Notes: generated from the letters alone by a model not told the origin. A DNA stretch of 64,000 bases from JBOHRE01 sp050732635 (GCA_050732635.1 JBOHRE010000002.1:1-64000), one strand, 5' to 3'. Positions 49,497 through 59,047 are shown, counted from the stretch's first letter. Made by a program: numbers and translations.

Positions 49497-52154
49497 ATGA
49501 AGTCGGACGATATTCGAGCCGGGTTTCTCGGCTTCTTCGAGCGCAACGGCCACTCCATCCAGCCGAGCTCGAGTCTGGTTCCGGCGGATGACCCGACGCT
49601 GCTCTTCACCAACGCCGGCATGGTCCAATTCAAGCGGGCGTTCCTGGGCGACGTGCGTCTGCCATACCGGCGCGCCGTGACATCGCAGCGGTGCCTGCGG
49701 GTGAGCGGCAAGCACAACGACCTCGAGGAGGTCGGCGTTACGCCGCGGCATCACACGCTGTTCGAGATGCTGGGCAATTTCTCCTTCGGCGACTACTTCA
49801 AGCGCGAGGCCATCGGCTATGCCTGGCAGCTACTCACCGAGGAGCTGGGTCTGCCACGCGGGCGGCTGTGGGCCACGGTACACCACGCCGACGACGAGGC
49901 CGCCTCGCTCTGGCAGGAGGTTGCGGGCCTGGCGCCGGCTCGCATCATCCGGCTCGGGGACCGCGACAACTTCTGGCAGATGGCCGAGACCGGGCCCTGC
50001 GGACCGTGCTCGGAAATTCATTTCGACCGACGGCCCGCAGCCGAGTTGGGCGGCCGGCTGTCGCCGGAAGCGTTCGTTGCCTTGACCGAGCGAAACGAGA
50101 TCCTCGAATTCTGGAATCTCGTATTCATGCAGTTCGACCGCGGCGCGGATGGCGAGTTGAGTCCGTTGCCGGCGCCCTCGATCGATACCGGCATGGGCCT
50201 GGAGCGGCTGGCCGTGCTGCTGTCGGGCGTGAGCTCGACGTACGAGACGGACCTGTTCGTGCCCCTGATCGAACGTGCCGTCGATATCGTGGGTGAGCCC
50301 TATACGGCCGATTCGGAGCGCGGCGTATCGTACCGCGTGCTCGCGGACCACGCTCGAGGCGTGGCGTTCCTCCTCGCGGATGGCGTGTTTCCGGGCAACC
50401 AGGACCGGGGCTACGTGCTGCGACGCATCCTGCGTCGCGCGGTGCGTCATGCCTGGCTGCTCGGGCGTCGTGAGCCGACGCTCGTCGGTGTCGTCGATGA
50501 GGTGATCGAGCGCATGGGCCGCGCCTATCCGGAGCTCCGGCAGCGCCGGAGCCACTTGCTGCACACGACGCGCACCGAGGAGGAGCGCTTTCTGGAAACG
50601 ATCGATGCCGGTATGGCCCGACTCGAAGAGTTCGCGCCCGTGCGCACCGCGGCGGGTAGCACGGCGCCGGCCGTTATTGCGGGGACCGATGCGTTCCGCC
50701 TGTACGACACCTACGGCTTTCCGCTCGATCTGACGGAGCTGATCGCGCGAGAGCGGGGCTACATGGTCGACCGTCAGGGATTCGAGCGGGCGATCGAGGA
50801 GCAGCGGGAGCGCTCGCGTCAGGATCGCCGCGAGGCGGGGTTCCAGGTCGACACGGATGAGCTGGCTAGCGGCTGGGAGGAGCTCGACGCCGACGTCGAT
50901 CAGGAGTTCGTCGGCCATCTGGAAACCGCGGTCGAGACCGACGTCGTGGCCTACCGGCGTGAGAACGGCCGAGTCGCGCTCCAGCTTCGGCGCAACCCAT
51001 TCTACGTGGAGGCCGGCGGGCAGGTGAGTGATCGTGGGATCATCGAAGGTGATGGCTGGGCCGTACTGGTGGACGATGTGCGCCGCGTCGCGGGTCGTGT
51101 GGCGGTTCTCGGCGATGTCGAAGGCGAGTTTCCAGGTGGGCAGCAACCGATTCGCGTACATGCAAAGGTCGAGCGGCCGGTGCGCCATGACACCGAGCGC
51201 AACCACACCGCGACGCATCTGTTGCATGCCGCGCTCCGAAAGATCCTCGGGCCGCACGTCCTGCAGCGCGGTTCACTGGTCGCGCCGGACCGGCTGCGCT
51301 TCGACTTCTCGCACCCGAGGCCCCTCACAGCGGACGAACTCGCGGCCGTGGAAGATGAGGCCAACCGCGCGATTCTCGCGGATTTTGACGTTTGTATCGA
51401 TTACATCGGCTACGGCGAGGCCGTCGAACGCGGCGCGATGGCATTATTCGGCGAAAAGTACGCCGATGTAGTCCGCGTCATCACGATTCCGGGCGTGAGT
51501 ATGGAACTGTGTGGCGGCACGCACGTGCGGCATACCGGTGAGATCGGGATGTTGCGCATCATAGCGGAGGGCGGTGTCGCGGCGGGCGTTCGCCGCATCG
51601 AGGCGGTGACCGGTACGGCGTCGCAACGGCGCGCACGGGAGCATGAGCAACTGGTGCGGCAGGCTGCGGCGGCATTGCGGACATCGTCGGACCAGATCGT
51701 GCACCGGGTCGAACAACTGCTCGAGGAGAATCGTGAGCTCAGGCGGCAGCTCGAGCGAACCCGCCGAGCGGGCGCAGCCGATCTCGTAAGCGAATTGCTC
51801 GAGCGGTCGAGCGACGTGGATGGCGCGCGCGTGCTCGCGGCCGAGGTCGACGTTGCGAGTCCGGATGAGCTGCGCGCCCTGGGAGATCGCCTCCGTGAAC
51901 GGATGCACAGTGGCGTCGTGGTTCTCGCCGCGCGCTATGAGGACAAGACGGCGCTGTTCGGCGTCGTCACCGACGATCTGATCCGCCGCGGCGTGCGTGC
52001 CGACCGCATCGTACGCGAGGCCGCTGCGGTGACCGGCGGCACGGGCGGCGGACGACCACACATGGCACAGGGCGGTATCGGCGACCCGTCGAAGCTGGGC
52101 GACGCGCTCGAGCGTGCGAAGCAGGTCGTGCGCGAACTGCTGGGCGGGGCATGA
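49497..52154 (+). CDS. alaS: Alanyl-tRNA synthetase (AlaRS)
   Basis: An 885-residue class II synthetase. The catalytic part begins IRAGFLGFFERNGH, with LFTNAGMVQFKRAFLG and the family GNFSFGDYFKREAI. The editing domain has RNHTATHLLHAAL (zinc His residues) and CGGTHVRHTGEIGM, and the DHHA1-type C-terminal domain ends GGTGGGRPHMAQGG. The length is the family norm. The chosen ATG follows a TATATT -10. Its stop overlaps the small downstream gene. Confidence 0.97.
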   Translation: MKSDDIRAGFLGFFERNGHSIQPSSSLVPADDPTLLFTNAGMVQFKRAFLGDVRLPYRRAVTSQRCLRVSGKHNDLEEVGVTPRHHTLFEMLGNFSFGDYFKREAIGYAWQLLTEELGLPRGRLWATVHHADDEAASLWQEVAGLAPARIIRLGDRDNFWQMAETGPCGPCSEIHFDRRPAAELGGRLSPEAFVALTERNEILEFWNLVFMQFDRGADGELSPLPAPSIDTGMGLERLAVLLSGVSSTYETDLFVPLIERAVDIVGEPYTADSERGVSYRVLADHARGVAFLLADGVFPGNQDRGYVLRRILRRAVRHAWLLGRREPTLVGVVDEVIERMGRAYPELRQRRSHLLHTTRTEEERFLETIDAGMARLEEFAPVRTAAGSTAPAVIAGTDAFRLYDTYGFPLDLTELIARERGYMVDRQGFERAIEEQRERSRQDRREAGFQVDTDELASGWEELDADVDQEFVGHLETAVETDVVAYRRENGRVALQLRRNPFYVEAGGQVSDRGIIEGDGWAVLVDDVRRVAGRVAVLGDVEGEFPGGQQPIRVHAKVERPVRHDTERNHTATHLLHAALRKILGPHVLQRGSLVAPDRLRFDFSHPRPLTADELAAVEDEANRAILADFDVCIDYIGYGEAVERGAMALFGEKYADVVRVITIPGVSMELCGGTHVRHTGEIGMLRIIAEGGVAAGVRRIEAVTGTASQRRAREHEQLVRQAAAALRTSSDQIVHRVEQLLEENRELRRQLERTRRAGAADLVSELLERSSDVDGARVLAAEVDVASPDELRALGDRLRERMHSGVVVLAARYEDKTALFGVVTDDLIRRGVRADRIVREAAAVTGGTGGGRPHMAQGGIGDPSKLGDALERAKQVVRELLGGA

Positions 52155-52474
52155 GCGCGACCCCGGACGCACTCGGCTGGCTGGCTCAGCGCGCGCACGA
52201 CGTGCCGGATCGACTGCAACGCCGCATGCGCGAGGCGATCGCGGCGAGTCGTGGCCGTGACGTCGCTACGGTCCTGGGCAACGCGGCCGTGGCCTGCCTC
52301 TGCCGAGCGGCCGCGCAACCCGAGCAGCGAAGCGCGGCCGTCGACCTGCTCTCGGCGGACGCGCTGCTCACGCATGGCTGCGAGGCGGCAGCCCTCGACG
52401 GCACCGACTCGCTGCGCGCGTTCTGTCGCGAGTTCGGCATCGAGGCGCTCACGGACTCGCTGGCGGCGCGGTGA
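52151..52474 (+). CDS. Small soluble alpha-helical protein, unknown
   Basis: A 107-residue Ala/Arg-rich, helical protein with no signal or membrane segment. Three short cysteine contexts (ACLCRA, HGCEA, FCREFG) are scattered and do not form a clear metal motif. It overlaps alaS by ATGA and gmhA by GTGA, so translation is coupled on both sides. I do not recognise a family. Confidence 0.6.
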   Translation: MSATPDALGWLAQRAHDVPDRLQRRMREAIAASRGRDVATVLGNAAVACLCRAAAQPEQRSAAVDLLSADALLTHGCEAAALDGTDSLRAFCREFGIEALTDSLAAR

Positions 52475-53076
52475 GCAGTCCGCCAGTCGAGCAGGCACGG
52501 GAGCACCTACGGACGCTTTCGCGCGCGGCCCTGAACGCGGCCGATTCGATCGCGGAGGAGATCGTCGAGCTCGCGCACGTCGCAGCGCTCGCGATCAATG
52601 GTGGCGGCAAGCTCATGTTTTGCGGCAATGGTGGATCGGCAGCGGACGCGCAGCACCTCGCGACGGAATACGTCGTTCGCTTCACGGCAGACCGTGACGG
52701 CTTGCCCGCAATTGCGCTGACGACCGACACATCGTTGCTGACGGCGGCGGCGAACGATCTCGGCTTCGAGCAGGTGTTCGCCCGACAGGTCCGGGCCCTG
52801 GGGCGGCGAGGCGACGTGCTGTTTCTGCACTCCACCTCGGGTCGCTCGCCGAACCTGATCGCTGCGGCCGATGCGGCGCGGGAACGTGGCGTGATCAGCA
52901 TCGCGCTGTTGAGTGCGCGCGGCGGCGCGTTGCGCGAACGGGTCGATCGAGCAGTGCTCGTGCCGACCGAACTGGGCGCCACCACACAGGAACTGCAGCT
53001 GGCGATCGGCCACATCATCTGCTCGCTCGTGGAATCGCAGGTCGGCCAGGAGCACGGTGTAGTCAGCGAGCCATGA
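52471..53076 (+). CDS. gmhA: Phosphoheptose isomerase (GmhA-type SIS protein)
   Basis: A 201-residue SIS-domain isomerase. MFCGNGGSAADAQHLATEYV (about 49-68) is the GmhA signature, VLFLHSTSGRSPNLIAAADA the second sugar-phosphate loop (STSG), and ELQLAIGHIICSLVE the C-terminal helix with the catalytic His. The usual substrate is sedoheptulose 7-phosphate, giving D-glycero-D-manno-heptose 7-phosphate for lipopolysaccharide. GTG start overlaps the small gene upstream. No other heptose pathway gene is next to it. Confidence 0.9.
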   Translation: MSSPPVEQAREHLRTLSRAALNAADSIAEEIVELAHVAALAINGGGKLMFCGNGGSAADAQHLATEYVVRFTADRDGLPAIALTTDTSLLTAAANDLGFEQVFARQVRALGRRGDVLFLHSTSGRSPNLIAAADAARERGVISIALLSARGGALRERVDRAVLVPTELGATTQELQLAIGHIICSLVESQVGQEHGVVSEP

Positions 53077-53486
53077 GCGCAGATCCAGGGCCCGCGCTGG
53101 AAGCCGCGCGCGAGCGCGAACGGGCGCAAGCTGCATTTTACCGTGCGCTTGCGGTTCTCGCGGAAGAGGCCGGTGAGGCGGACACGTCACAGCGACTGAA
53201 CGAGCTACACGCCGATGAGCAGCATCAGCTCTCCCGGCTGACGGCGCGACTCCTGGAAATTGGAAGCGTGCCGGCAGATCTCGCCGAACCCGACGAGACC
53301 GATATCGAGCAGGGGCTCGCGGGGTGGCAGCAGCGCGCGCGGTTGCGTGAACGCGAGGAGGTGCGTTTATACGAAGCGCTGCTGCGGCGGGTGTCGGATC
53401 CGCCTACGCAGGCAATGTTCGAGGAGTTTCTGCGGGTCGAGCGCCTGCACGAGGGGCAGCTCGGTGGCAAGTGGATGGGCGCGTGA
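53073..53486 (+). CDS. Ferritin-like (rubrerythrin-type) four-helix protein
   Basis: A 137-residue helical protein with the residues of a diiron or rubrerythrin-like four-helix bundle: ARERERAQAAFYRALAVLAEEAGE (Glu), NELHADEQHQLSRL (Glu and His), LREREEVRLYEALL (Glu) and FEEFLRVERLHEGQL (Glu, His). The E...ExxH spacing repeats in two halves. No rubredoxin domain. It overlaps gmhA by 4 bases. Oxygen or peroxide handling is possible; not shown. Confidence 0.65.
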   Translation: MSADPGPALEAARERERAQAAFYRALAVLAEEAGEADTSQRLNELHADEQHQLSRLTARLLEIGSVPADLAEPDETDIEQGLAGWQQRARLREREEVRLYEALLRRVSDPPTQAMFEEFLRVERLHEGQLGGKWMGA

Positions 53487-53496
53487 AGGAGATCAC

Positions 53497-54261
53497 GTGC
53501 TGGCATTGGAGCTGACCGGAAAGCGAGCGCTCGTGACCGGCGGATCGCGCGGCGTCGGCCGGGCGATCGCCCGCTCGTTGGCGCGTGCCGGTGCGGATGT
53601 TTTCATTACCTTTCACCAGCGGGTCGACGACGCCGCAGCGACAGTGCGCGAGTTGACCGAGCTCGGGGTCGAGAGCGGGATGTGGGGCGGCGATCTGGCG
53701 GATAGCGGCGCAGTGCGAACCATGTTCGAGGCGGTGGACCGCGCCTTCAGCTCCAGACTGGACATCTTCGTAGGCAATGCGGGCATCTGGCCTCCCCAAG
53801 ATGTTCCGGTCGCCGCCATGAGTGACGAGCAGTGGCGACGCACTCTCGCGGTGAACTTGGACGCAATGTTCTACACGACGCGCGGTGCAGCTCAGCGACT
53901 GGGCGATGCCGGCCGGGTGGTGCTGATCGGCTCGACCGCGGGTCAGCGCGGTGAAGCCGGGCACGCCGACTACGCAGCAAGCAAAGGTGCGCTGATCTCA
54001 TTCGTCAAGGGAATCGCGATCGAGCTCGCGCCACGAGGAATCACGGTCAACTGCGTGGCGCCGGGCTGGATCGACACGGAGATGGCGTCCGCGCCGTACG
54101 TGGGTGGGGGCCGTGAGCGCATCGAGGCGATGATCCCGCTCGGGCGAGTGGCGAGCGTGGAGGACGTCGCCGGTCCGGTGACCTTCCTCTGCTCAGCGCT
54201 GGCTCGCCACATTACCGGCGAAGTTCTGAACGTCAACGGAGGCGCAGTCCTATGCGGGTAG
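53497..54261 (+). CDS. Short-chain dehydrogenase/reductase
   Basis: A 254-residue SDR. The cofactor motif TGGSRGVG (about 13-20), NAG in FVGNAGIWPP (about 90), and the catalytic Ser (GSTAG), Tyr and Lys (YAASKGAL) are all present, with NCVAPGWIDTEMA close behind. GTG is chosen by AAGGAG five bases ahead. The pattern resembles FabG-type 3-oxoacyl reductases or sugar and steroid dehydrogenases; the substrate is unknown. nadE, overlapping by 10 bases, follows. Confidence 0.92.
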   Translation: MLALELTGKRALVTGGSRGVGRAIARSLARAGADVFITFHQRVDDAAATVRELTELGVESGMWGGDLADSGAVRTMFEAVDRAFSSRLDIFVGNAGIWPPQDVPVAAMSDEQWRRTLAVNLDAMFYTTRGAAQRLGDAGRVVLIGSTAGQRGEAGHADYAASKGALISFVKGIAIELAPRGITVNCVAPGWIDTEMASAPYVGGGRERIEAMIPLGRVASVEDVAGPVTFLCSALARHITGEVLNVNGGAVLCG

Positions 54262-55079
54262 ATGGCTCTCCCTCTCCCTGGGACGTTGAACAGCAAGCAC
54301 CGCGCAATGCGGGGCGCCTGCGATCCCAGCTTTCCGCCTGGCTACGCGACCAGGTCGAGGGCTCGCGCGCAGGCGGTGTCGTTTTCGGCCTCTCCGGTGG
54401 TATTGACTCGGCGGTCGTCTGCGGTCTGTGCGTGGATGCGCTCGGACCTCGCCGGTGCCTGGCGCTGATCATGCCCATCGAATCGCACGACGAGGATGCA
54501 CAGCTGGCGCATGCCGTAGCGGAGCGATTCGGCGTCACCGCGATGCGGCTGGACCTGCACGATCCCTTTCGGATGATCCTGCAGCAGCTGGAGGAGGCGA
54601 GTCACGGGCTGGATGTGAGCACGCGGCGACAGGGAGCAGAAGCCGCGGAGAGCGGCGTGGCGCTGGCGCGCGCCAACCTGAAGCCCCGACTCCGGATGAT
54701 CGCCCTCTATTACTTTTCCAACCTGCTCGATTACCGGGTGATTGGCACGGGCAACGCTGCCGAGCGGCTGGTCGGCTACTTCACGAAATGGGGCGACGGT
54801 GCGGCCGACCTGGCGCCTCTGGGCGACCTGCTCAAGGTCGAAGTGGTGGCGCTGGCCCGCGAGCTGGGCGTGCCGCAGCGAGTGATTCAGCGACCGCCGT
54901 CGGCGGGATTGTGGGCGGGACAGACGGATGAAGAGGAGCTGGGTCTGCGCTACGATGACATCGACCGCTACCTGCTCACCGGCAGCTCGGGAGATGAGGC
55001 CGTCGATCGTACGGTGCAACACCGGGTCGATGCGGCACGCCACAAGATCGAGCCGCCCCCGGTCGCGCGGCCGGACTGA
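54252..55079 (+). CDS. nadE: NAD synthetase, ammonia-dependent (NadE)
   Basis: A 275-residue enzyme that amidates NaAD to NAD. SGGIDSAVV (about 48-56) is the PP-loop; IESHDEDAQLAH, GTGNAAERLVGYFTKWGDGA and LLKVEVVALARELGVP are the NaAD and ATP site regions. There is no N-terminal glutaminase domain, so the enzyme needs free ammonia. It is flanked by the SDR gene (overlap) and cca (5 bases). Confidence 0.95.
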   Translation: MRVDGSPSPWDVEQQAPRNAGRLRSQLSAWLRDQVEGSRAGGVVFGLSGGIDSAVVCGLCVDALGPRRCLALIMPIESHDEDAQLAHAVAERFGVTAMRLDLHDPFRMILQQLEEASHGLDVSTRRQGAEAAESGVALARANLKPRLRMIALYYFSNLLDYRVIGTGNAAERLVGYFTKWGDGAADLAPLGDLLKVEVVALARELGVPQRVIQRPPSAGLWAGQTDEEELGLRYDDIDRYLLTGSSGDEAVDRTVQHRVDAARHKIEPPPVARPD

Positions 55080-55084
55080 AGGCC

Positions 55085-56440
55085 GTGCACCTCGCGCCGC
55101 CGCCGGCGGTCGTGGACGTGGCGCGCACACTCGAGCAGGCTGGATTTCAGGCCTGGGCGGTCGGCGGTGCGGTGCGCGATGCGTTGCTCGGCAAGTCGGC
55201 CCAGGATTGGGACATCGCGACTTCCGCACGGCCGGAGCAGGTGCGCGGCCTGTTTCGACGCACCGTGCCGATCGGGATCGATCATGGGACCGTCGGCGTC
55301 CTGGCCGGCGACGTGCTCTACGAGGTGACGACGTTCCGCCGGGACGTCGAAACGTTCGGCCGACACGCGGTGGTCGAGTTCGCGGATTCGGTCGAAGAGG
55401 ATCTCGCGCGTCGTGATTTCACGTTCAACGCCATCGCGTGGAATCCGCTGACGGACGAGCTGCTGGATCCATTCGGCGGCCTGGACGACCTGCGCGGCGG
55501 TCGGCTACGCACGGTCGGCGCGCCCGCCGATCGCTTCGCGGAAGATCATCTCCGGGTGCTGCGCGCACTCCGGTTCGCGGGCCACTTCCAGCTCGCGATC
55601 GACGCGCCGACCTGGATTGCGCTCGTCGCCGCAGTGCCGCTGCTGTCGACGCTGTCGGCCGAACGCGTGCGTGAGGAGCTTACCAAGGTTCTGACCAAGA
55701 CGCGGCGCGCCTCCGCCTCGCTGTCGCTTTACGCCACCGCCGGTGCTCTGAGTCCGCTGTACCCCGAGCTGGAGGCCACGGTCGGGGTCGATGCAGGAGC
55801 GGACCACGAGCTGGACGTGTGGACCGAAAGCTTGCTGGCGATCGACACGCTGGCACCCACACGACCACGCCTGCGCCTGGCTGCGCTCTTTCACGGACTC
55901 GGGATCCCCGGCTCGCGCGTCCGCGACCTGCGCGGCGGCTGGCGCGCCACCGGCCATGCCGCAGTCGGCGCTGCACTGACCGAGGCGCTGATGCGCCGCT
56001 TGCGTTTTTCGAACGCCGACACGAGCACGGTCGTCGAGCTGCTGCGCATGCAGGAGCAGCTTTTCCCGCCGGACTCCGATGGCGCACGTGTCCGGCGCTG
56101 GCTGCACGCCATCGGTCCCGTGGATCCGCGCGACCTGTTTCGGCTGCGCATCGCGTTGTGCCGCGCGAACCCGCGCGCCGGTGCGAGCGGTGCCGCGGAT
56201 CTCAGCGAGCGCTGGCACCTGGCGCACCACGTGCTGATGCAGCGGCCGCCGCTCCGCGTGACCGATCTGGCAATTGGCGGCGACGACCTGAAGAGCCTGG
56301 GATTGCGGCCCGGACCAGAGTACCGCGACCTGCTCGCCGCGTTACTCGATCGCGTACTCGATGATCCGACACTGAACACACGCGACGCGTTGCTCGGTCT
56401 GATCCGGGCGCAGCTCGAGCGGCTGGACCCCGGCGCGTGA
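55085..56440 (+). CDS. cca: CCA tRNA nucleotidyltransferase-like protein with lost HD residues
   Basis: A 451-residue class II nucleotidyltransferase. GGAVRDALLGKSAQDWDIAT (27-46) holds G-G and the catalytic DWD (Asp41, Asp43); RRDFTFNAIAWN and ADRFAEDHLRVLRALRFA follow. The C-terminal region fits the HD position by spacing, but the first His is replaced (DVWTESL) and the HD pair reads HGLG (about 270-273), so the phosphohydrolase centre is lost. It is a CCA-adding, A-adding or poly(A) polymerase type enzyme. GTG start. Confidence 0.88.
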   Translation: MHLAPPPAVVDVARTLEQAGFQAWAVGGAVRDALLGKSAQDWDIATSARPEQVRGLFRRTVPIGIDHGTVGVLAGDVLYEVTTFRRDVETFGRHAVVEFADSVEEDLARRDFTFNAIAWNPLTDELLDPFGGLDDLRGGRLRTVGAPADRFAEDHLRVLRALRFAGHFQLAIDAPTWIALVAAVPLLSTLSAERVREELTKVLTKTRRASASLSLYATAGALSPLYPELEATVGVDAGADHELDVWTESLLAIDTLAPTRPRLRLAALFHGLGIPGSRVRDLRGGWRATGHAAVGAALTEALMRRLRFSNADTSTVVELLRMQEQLFPPDSDGARVRRWLHAIGPVDPRDLFRLRIALCRANPRAGASGAADLSERWHLAHHVLMQRPPLRVTDLAIGGDDLKSLGLRPGPEYRDLLAALLDRVLDDPTLNTRDALLGLIRAQLERLDPGA

Positions 56441-57156
56441 TCGCGTCACTGGCTTACGCGGCCGTTGCCGGACTGGCGACGTTGATCGGCGGCTTCATCG
56501 TGACCGCGGGTGCGGCGCGGCGCGAGCTGCCGGTGAAGGTGCTGGTCGGCTTCGGTGGCGGCTTCATGCTCGCGGTCGCGCTACTGGAAATGCTGCCCGC
56601 CGGTATGCGCGCGGCGCACGGGCTGAGCGCCGTGTTGATCGGATACCTGGCGGTGCATCTGACGCAACACACAATGACGCCTCACTTCCATTTCGGCGAG
56701 GAGACGCACGCTGATCTGATGTCGTCGCGCGGTGTCGGGGTCTGGGCCTTGGTCGGGTTACTGCCCCATAACTTCTTCGACGGCGTGGCGATTGCCAGCG
56801 GTGTTGCGGCCTCGGCCGAGCTGGGGCTCCTCGTGTTCCTGGCGGTATTGCTGCACAAGGTCCCGACCGGGGTCTCGCTGGCCAGTGTCATGATGGCCAG
56901 CGGCAACTCGGCACAAACCACGATCAGCGCAGTATCAATTACCGGCGCAGCGACCATTCTGGGCGCCCTGGTCACGCCGGTCGTGGCTCCGCTGGCCGAA
57001 TACGGCCTGGCGCTGTCGGCGGGTGTGACCATCTACGTCGCAGCGTCGAATCTGATTCCTGAGGCGCAGCACGAACCCGGCTGGAAGATTCCGGGTGCCG
57101 TGTTCCTCGGCGTGGTCGCGTTCTGGTTCACCCGGCTGCTGCTGCCGGGTCACTGA
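56437..57156 (+). CDS. ZIP-family metal transporter
   Basis: A 239-residue transporter with about eight helices. A short His-rich loop (HLTQHTMTPHFHFGEETH, about 73-90) lies between helices, and the metal-site helices read GLLPHNFFDG (about 109-118) and LHKVPTGVSLAS (about 145-156). These are the ZIP pore motifs for zinc, iron or similar cations. The GTG overlaps cca by 4 bases. Selectivity cannot be read from sequence. Confidence 0.9.
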   Translation: MIASLAYAAVAGLATLIGGFIVTAGAARRELPVKVLVGFGGGFMLAVALLEMLPAGMRAAHGLSAVLIGYLAVHLTQHTMTPHFHFGEETHADLMSSRGVGVWALVGLLPHNFFDGVAIASGVAASAELGLLVFLAVLLHKVPTGVSLASVMMASGNSAQTTISAVSITGAATILGALVTPVVAPLAEYGLALSAGVTIYVAASNLIPEAQHEPGWKIPGAVFLGVVAFWFTRLLLPGH

Positions 57157-57167
57157 GAGGATGCATT

Positions 57168-58571
57168 TTGTCGGAGCTCGAGCTATTCCGGGAGTCTGAT
57201 ATCAGCGCGCCACCACCGCCCGATGTGATGCCGGGTGCGGCTCCACTTGCGGCGCGCATGCGGCCGCGGGACCTGGACGAGTTTGTCGGTCAGCAGCACC
57301 TGATCGCGCCCGGGCGCGGGCTGCGCACGCTCATCGAGCGCGATGAACTGGGAAGCGTCATTCTCTGGGGGCCGCCGGGCACGGGAAAGACCACGCTCGC
57401 GCGGATCATCGCGCGCCGCACGCACGCCGTGTTCGTGCAGTTCAGCGCGGTGACGGAGGGCGTGCCGCGCGTGCGCGAGATCATCGCCCAGGCCGATCAG
57501 CGACTGCGCGCCACTGGGCGACGGACGATCCTGTTCTGTGACGAGATCCACCGCTTCAACAAGGCACAGCAGGATGCCTTCTTGCCGCATGTCGAGGCGG
57601 GCACCGTTACGCTGATTGGCGCGACGACAGAGAATCCATCGTTCGAGGTGATCGGCGCGCTGCTGAGCCGTGCACGCATCTTCGTCCTGGAGCCGCTGGA
57701 CGAGAAGGCTGTGCGGAGCGTACTCGAGCGCGCACTGCTGGACGACGAGCGGGGTCTGGGCGGCAAAGGGTTGCGGGCAACGGACCAGGCGCTTGGCTTG
57801 ATCGCCCGGCAGGCCGATGGTGATGCGCGCCGGGCGCTGAACGCGCTCGAATCGGCAGCCGTGCTCGCTGCTGACACGCAGATGATCACGGAGGAGCTGG
57901 CCCGCGAGGGGTTACAGCGGCGGGTGTCACGATATGACAAGACAGGCGAAGAGCACTACAACCTCATTTCCGCGCTGCACAAGTCGGTACGTGGCAGTGA
58001 TCCAGACGCGGCGCTCTACTGGCTCGCGCGAATGCTCGAGGGTGGTGAGGACGGGCTCTACATCGCGCGGCGGCTGGTTCGTATGGCGGTCGAGGACATC
58101 GGGCTCGCGGATCCGCTCGCCCTGCGGCTCGCCATGGCCGCTCGGGACGCCTACCACTTCGTCGGCAGCCCGGAAGGGGATCTCGCGCTGGGGGAAGCTG
58201 CGGTATACCTCGCGACCGCGGCGAAGTCCAATCGACTGAACGAAGCATTCAACGCGGCGCGGGCGGCCGCGGCGAGCACACCGGCCGAGCCGGTACCGCT
58301 GCACATTCGCAATGCGCCGACAGGCCTCATGAAGGACCTCGGCTATGGGCGCGACTACGCCTATGCGTTCGATGCCGAGGAGCACTACGTCGTCCAGGAC
58401 TATTTGCCGCAGTCGCTGCGCGGCAGCCGGTACTTCGAACCGAGCCGGTTCGGGTACGAGGAGCGAATCGGCCAGCGGCTGGCCTGGTGGCGCGAGCGCG
58501 GAAGTGGCCCGGGGAATGCGCAGTCTGGCGACAGAACGAGCGAGTCGGCTACGGAAGCGGAAGACAGGTGA
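57168..58571 (+). CDS. rarA: Replication-associated AAA ATPase (RarA/MgsA)
   Basis: A 467-residue clamp-loader-like ATPase of stalled-fork maintenance. PLAARMRPRDLDEFVGQQHL is the family start; Walker A WGPPGTGKTTLA (about 65-76), Walker B LFCDEIHRFNKAQQDAFLP and sensor GATTENPSFE are present, followed by YHFVGSPEGDLALGEA in the C-terminal domain. TTG is chosen by GAGAGG seven bases before it. The stop overlaps the LEA-like lipoprotein gene (TGATG). Confidence 0.94.
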   Translation: MSELELFRESDISAPPPPDVMPGAAPLAARMRPRDLDEFVGQQHLIAPGRGLRTLIERDELGSVILWGPPGTGKTTLARIIARRTHAVFVQFSAVTEGVPRVREIIAQADQRLRATGRRTILFCDEIHRFNKAQQDAFLPHVEAGTVTLIGATTENPSFEVIGALLSRARIFVLEPLDEKAVRSVLERALLDDERGLGGKGLRATDQALGLIARQADGDARRALNALESAAVLAADTQMITEELAREGLQRRVSRYDKTGEEHYNLISALHKSVRGSDPDAALYWLARMLEGGEDGLYIARRLVRMAVEDIGLADPLALRLAMAARDAYHFVGSPEGDLALGEAAVYLATAAKSNRLNEAFNAARAAAASTPAEPVPLHIRNAPTGLMKDLGYGRDYAYAFDAEEHYVVQDYLPQSLRGSRYFEPSRFGYEERIGQRLAWWRERGSGPGNAQSGDRTSESATEAEDR

Positions 58572-59047
58572 TGCTCAGAACTGGTGTTTGTAGCGCGGCT
58601 GTCGCCGCGGTTGCGCTGACGGCATGCTCAACGGTGGTGCGCCAGCCCGAGGTCCGCGTCGAGGGGGTGCGGGTGGGAGGAATCGGCCTTCAGGGCGGCT
58701 TGTTGTACGTGCTGCTGGAGGTGGAGAACCCCAACGGCTTCGCGCTGGAGGCGAACGGCCTGACCTACGACATCGACGTCCGGCATCAGGAAAACGGCGA
58801 CACGAGCTGGGTGGACCTCGTCGACGGGCAGTACGAGGATGACATCCGCATCGGCTCACGCCAGATCGATCGACTCGAAATTCCCATCGAATTCACGTAC
58901 CGTGAAATGGGGGGCGCGTTACGCACGTTGATCGACCGCGGATCCTTCACCTACCGGATCAGCGGAGCGGTTGCACTGAACGAACCGCTGCGACGCAGTG
59001 TGCCATATCGCAAGAGTGGCGTGGTGACGCTGGGTGGCTCGCGGTGA
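58571..59047 (+). CDS. LEA14-like (WHy-domain) lipoprotein
   Basis: A 158-residue lipoprotein. A lipobox LTAC at about residues 17-20 follows a hydrophobic signal. The mature part has VRVGGIGLQGGLLYVLLEVENPNGFAL (in parts GLLYVLLEVENPNGFALEA) and PIEFTYREMG, a WHy/LEA14-type beta-sandwich linked with desiccation tolerance. It is coupled by TGATG to rarA and overlaps the long form of hflX by 14 bases. Confidence 0.8.
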   Translation: MLRTGVCSAAVAAVALTACSTVVRQPEVRVEGVRVGGIGLQGGLLYVLLEVENPNGFALEANGLTYDIDVRHQENGDTSWVDLVDGQYEDDIRIGSRQIDRLEIPIEFTYREMGGALRTLIDRGSFTYRISGAVALNEPLRRSVPYRKSGVVTLGGSR

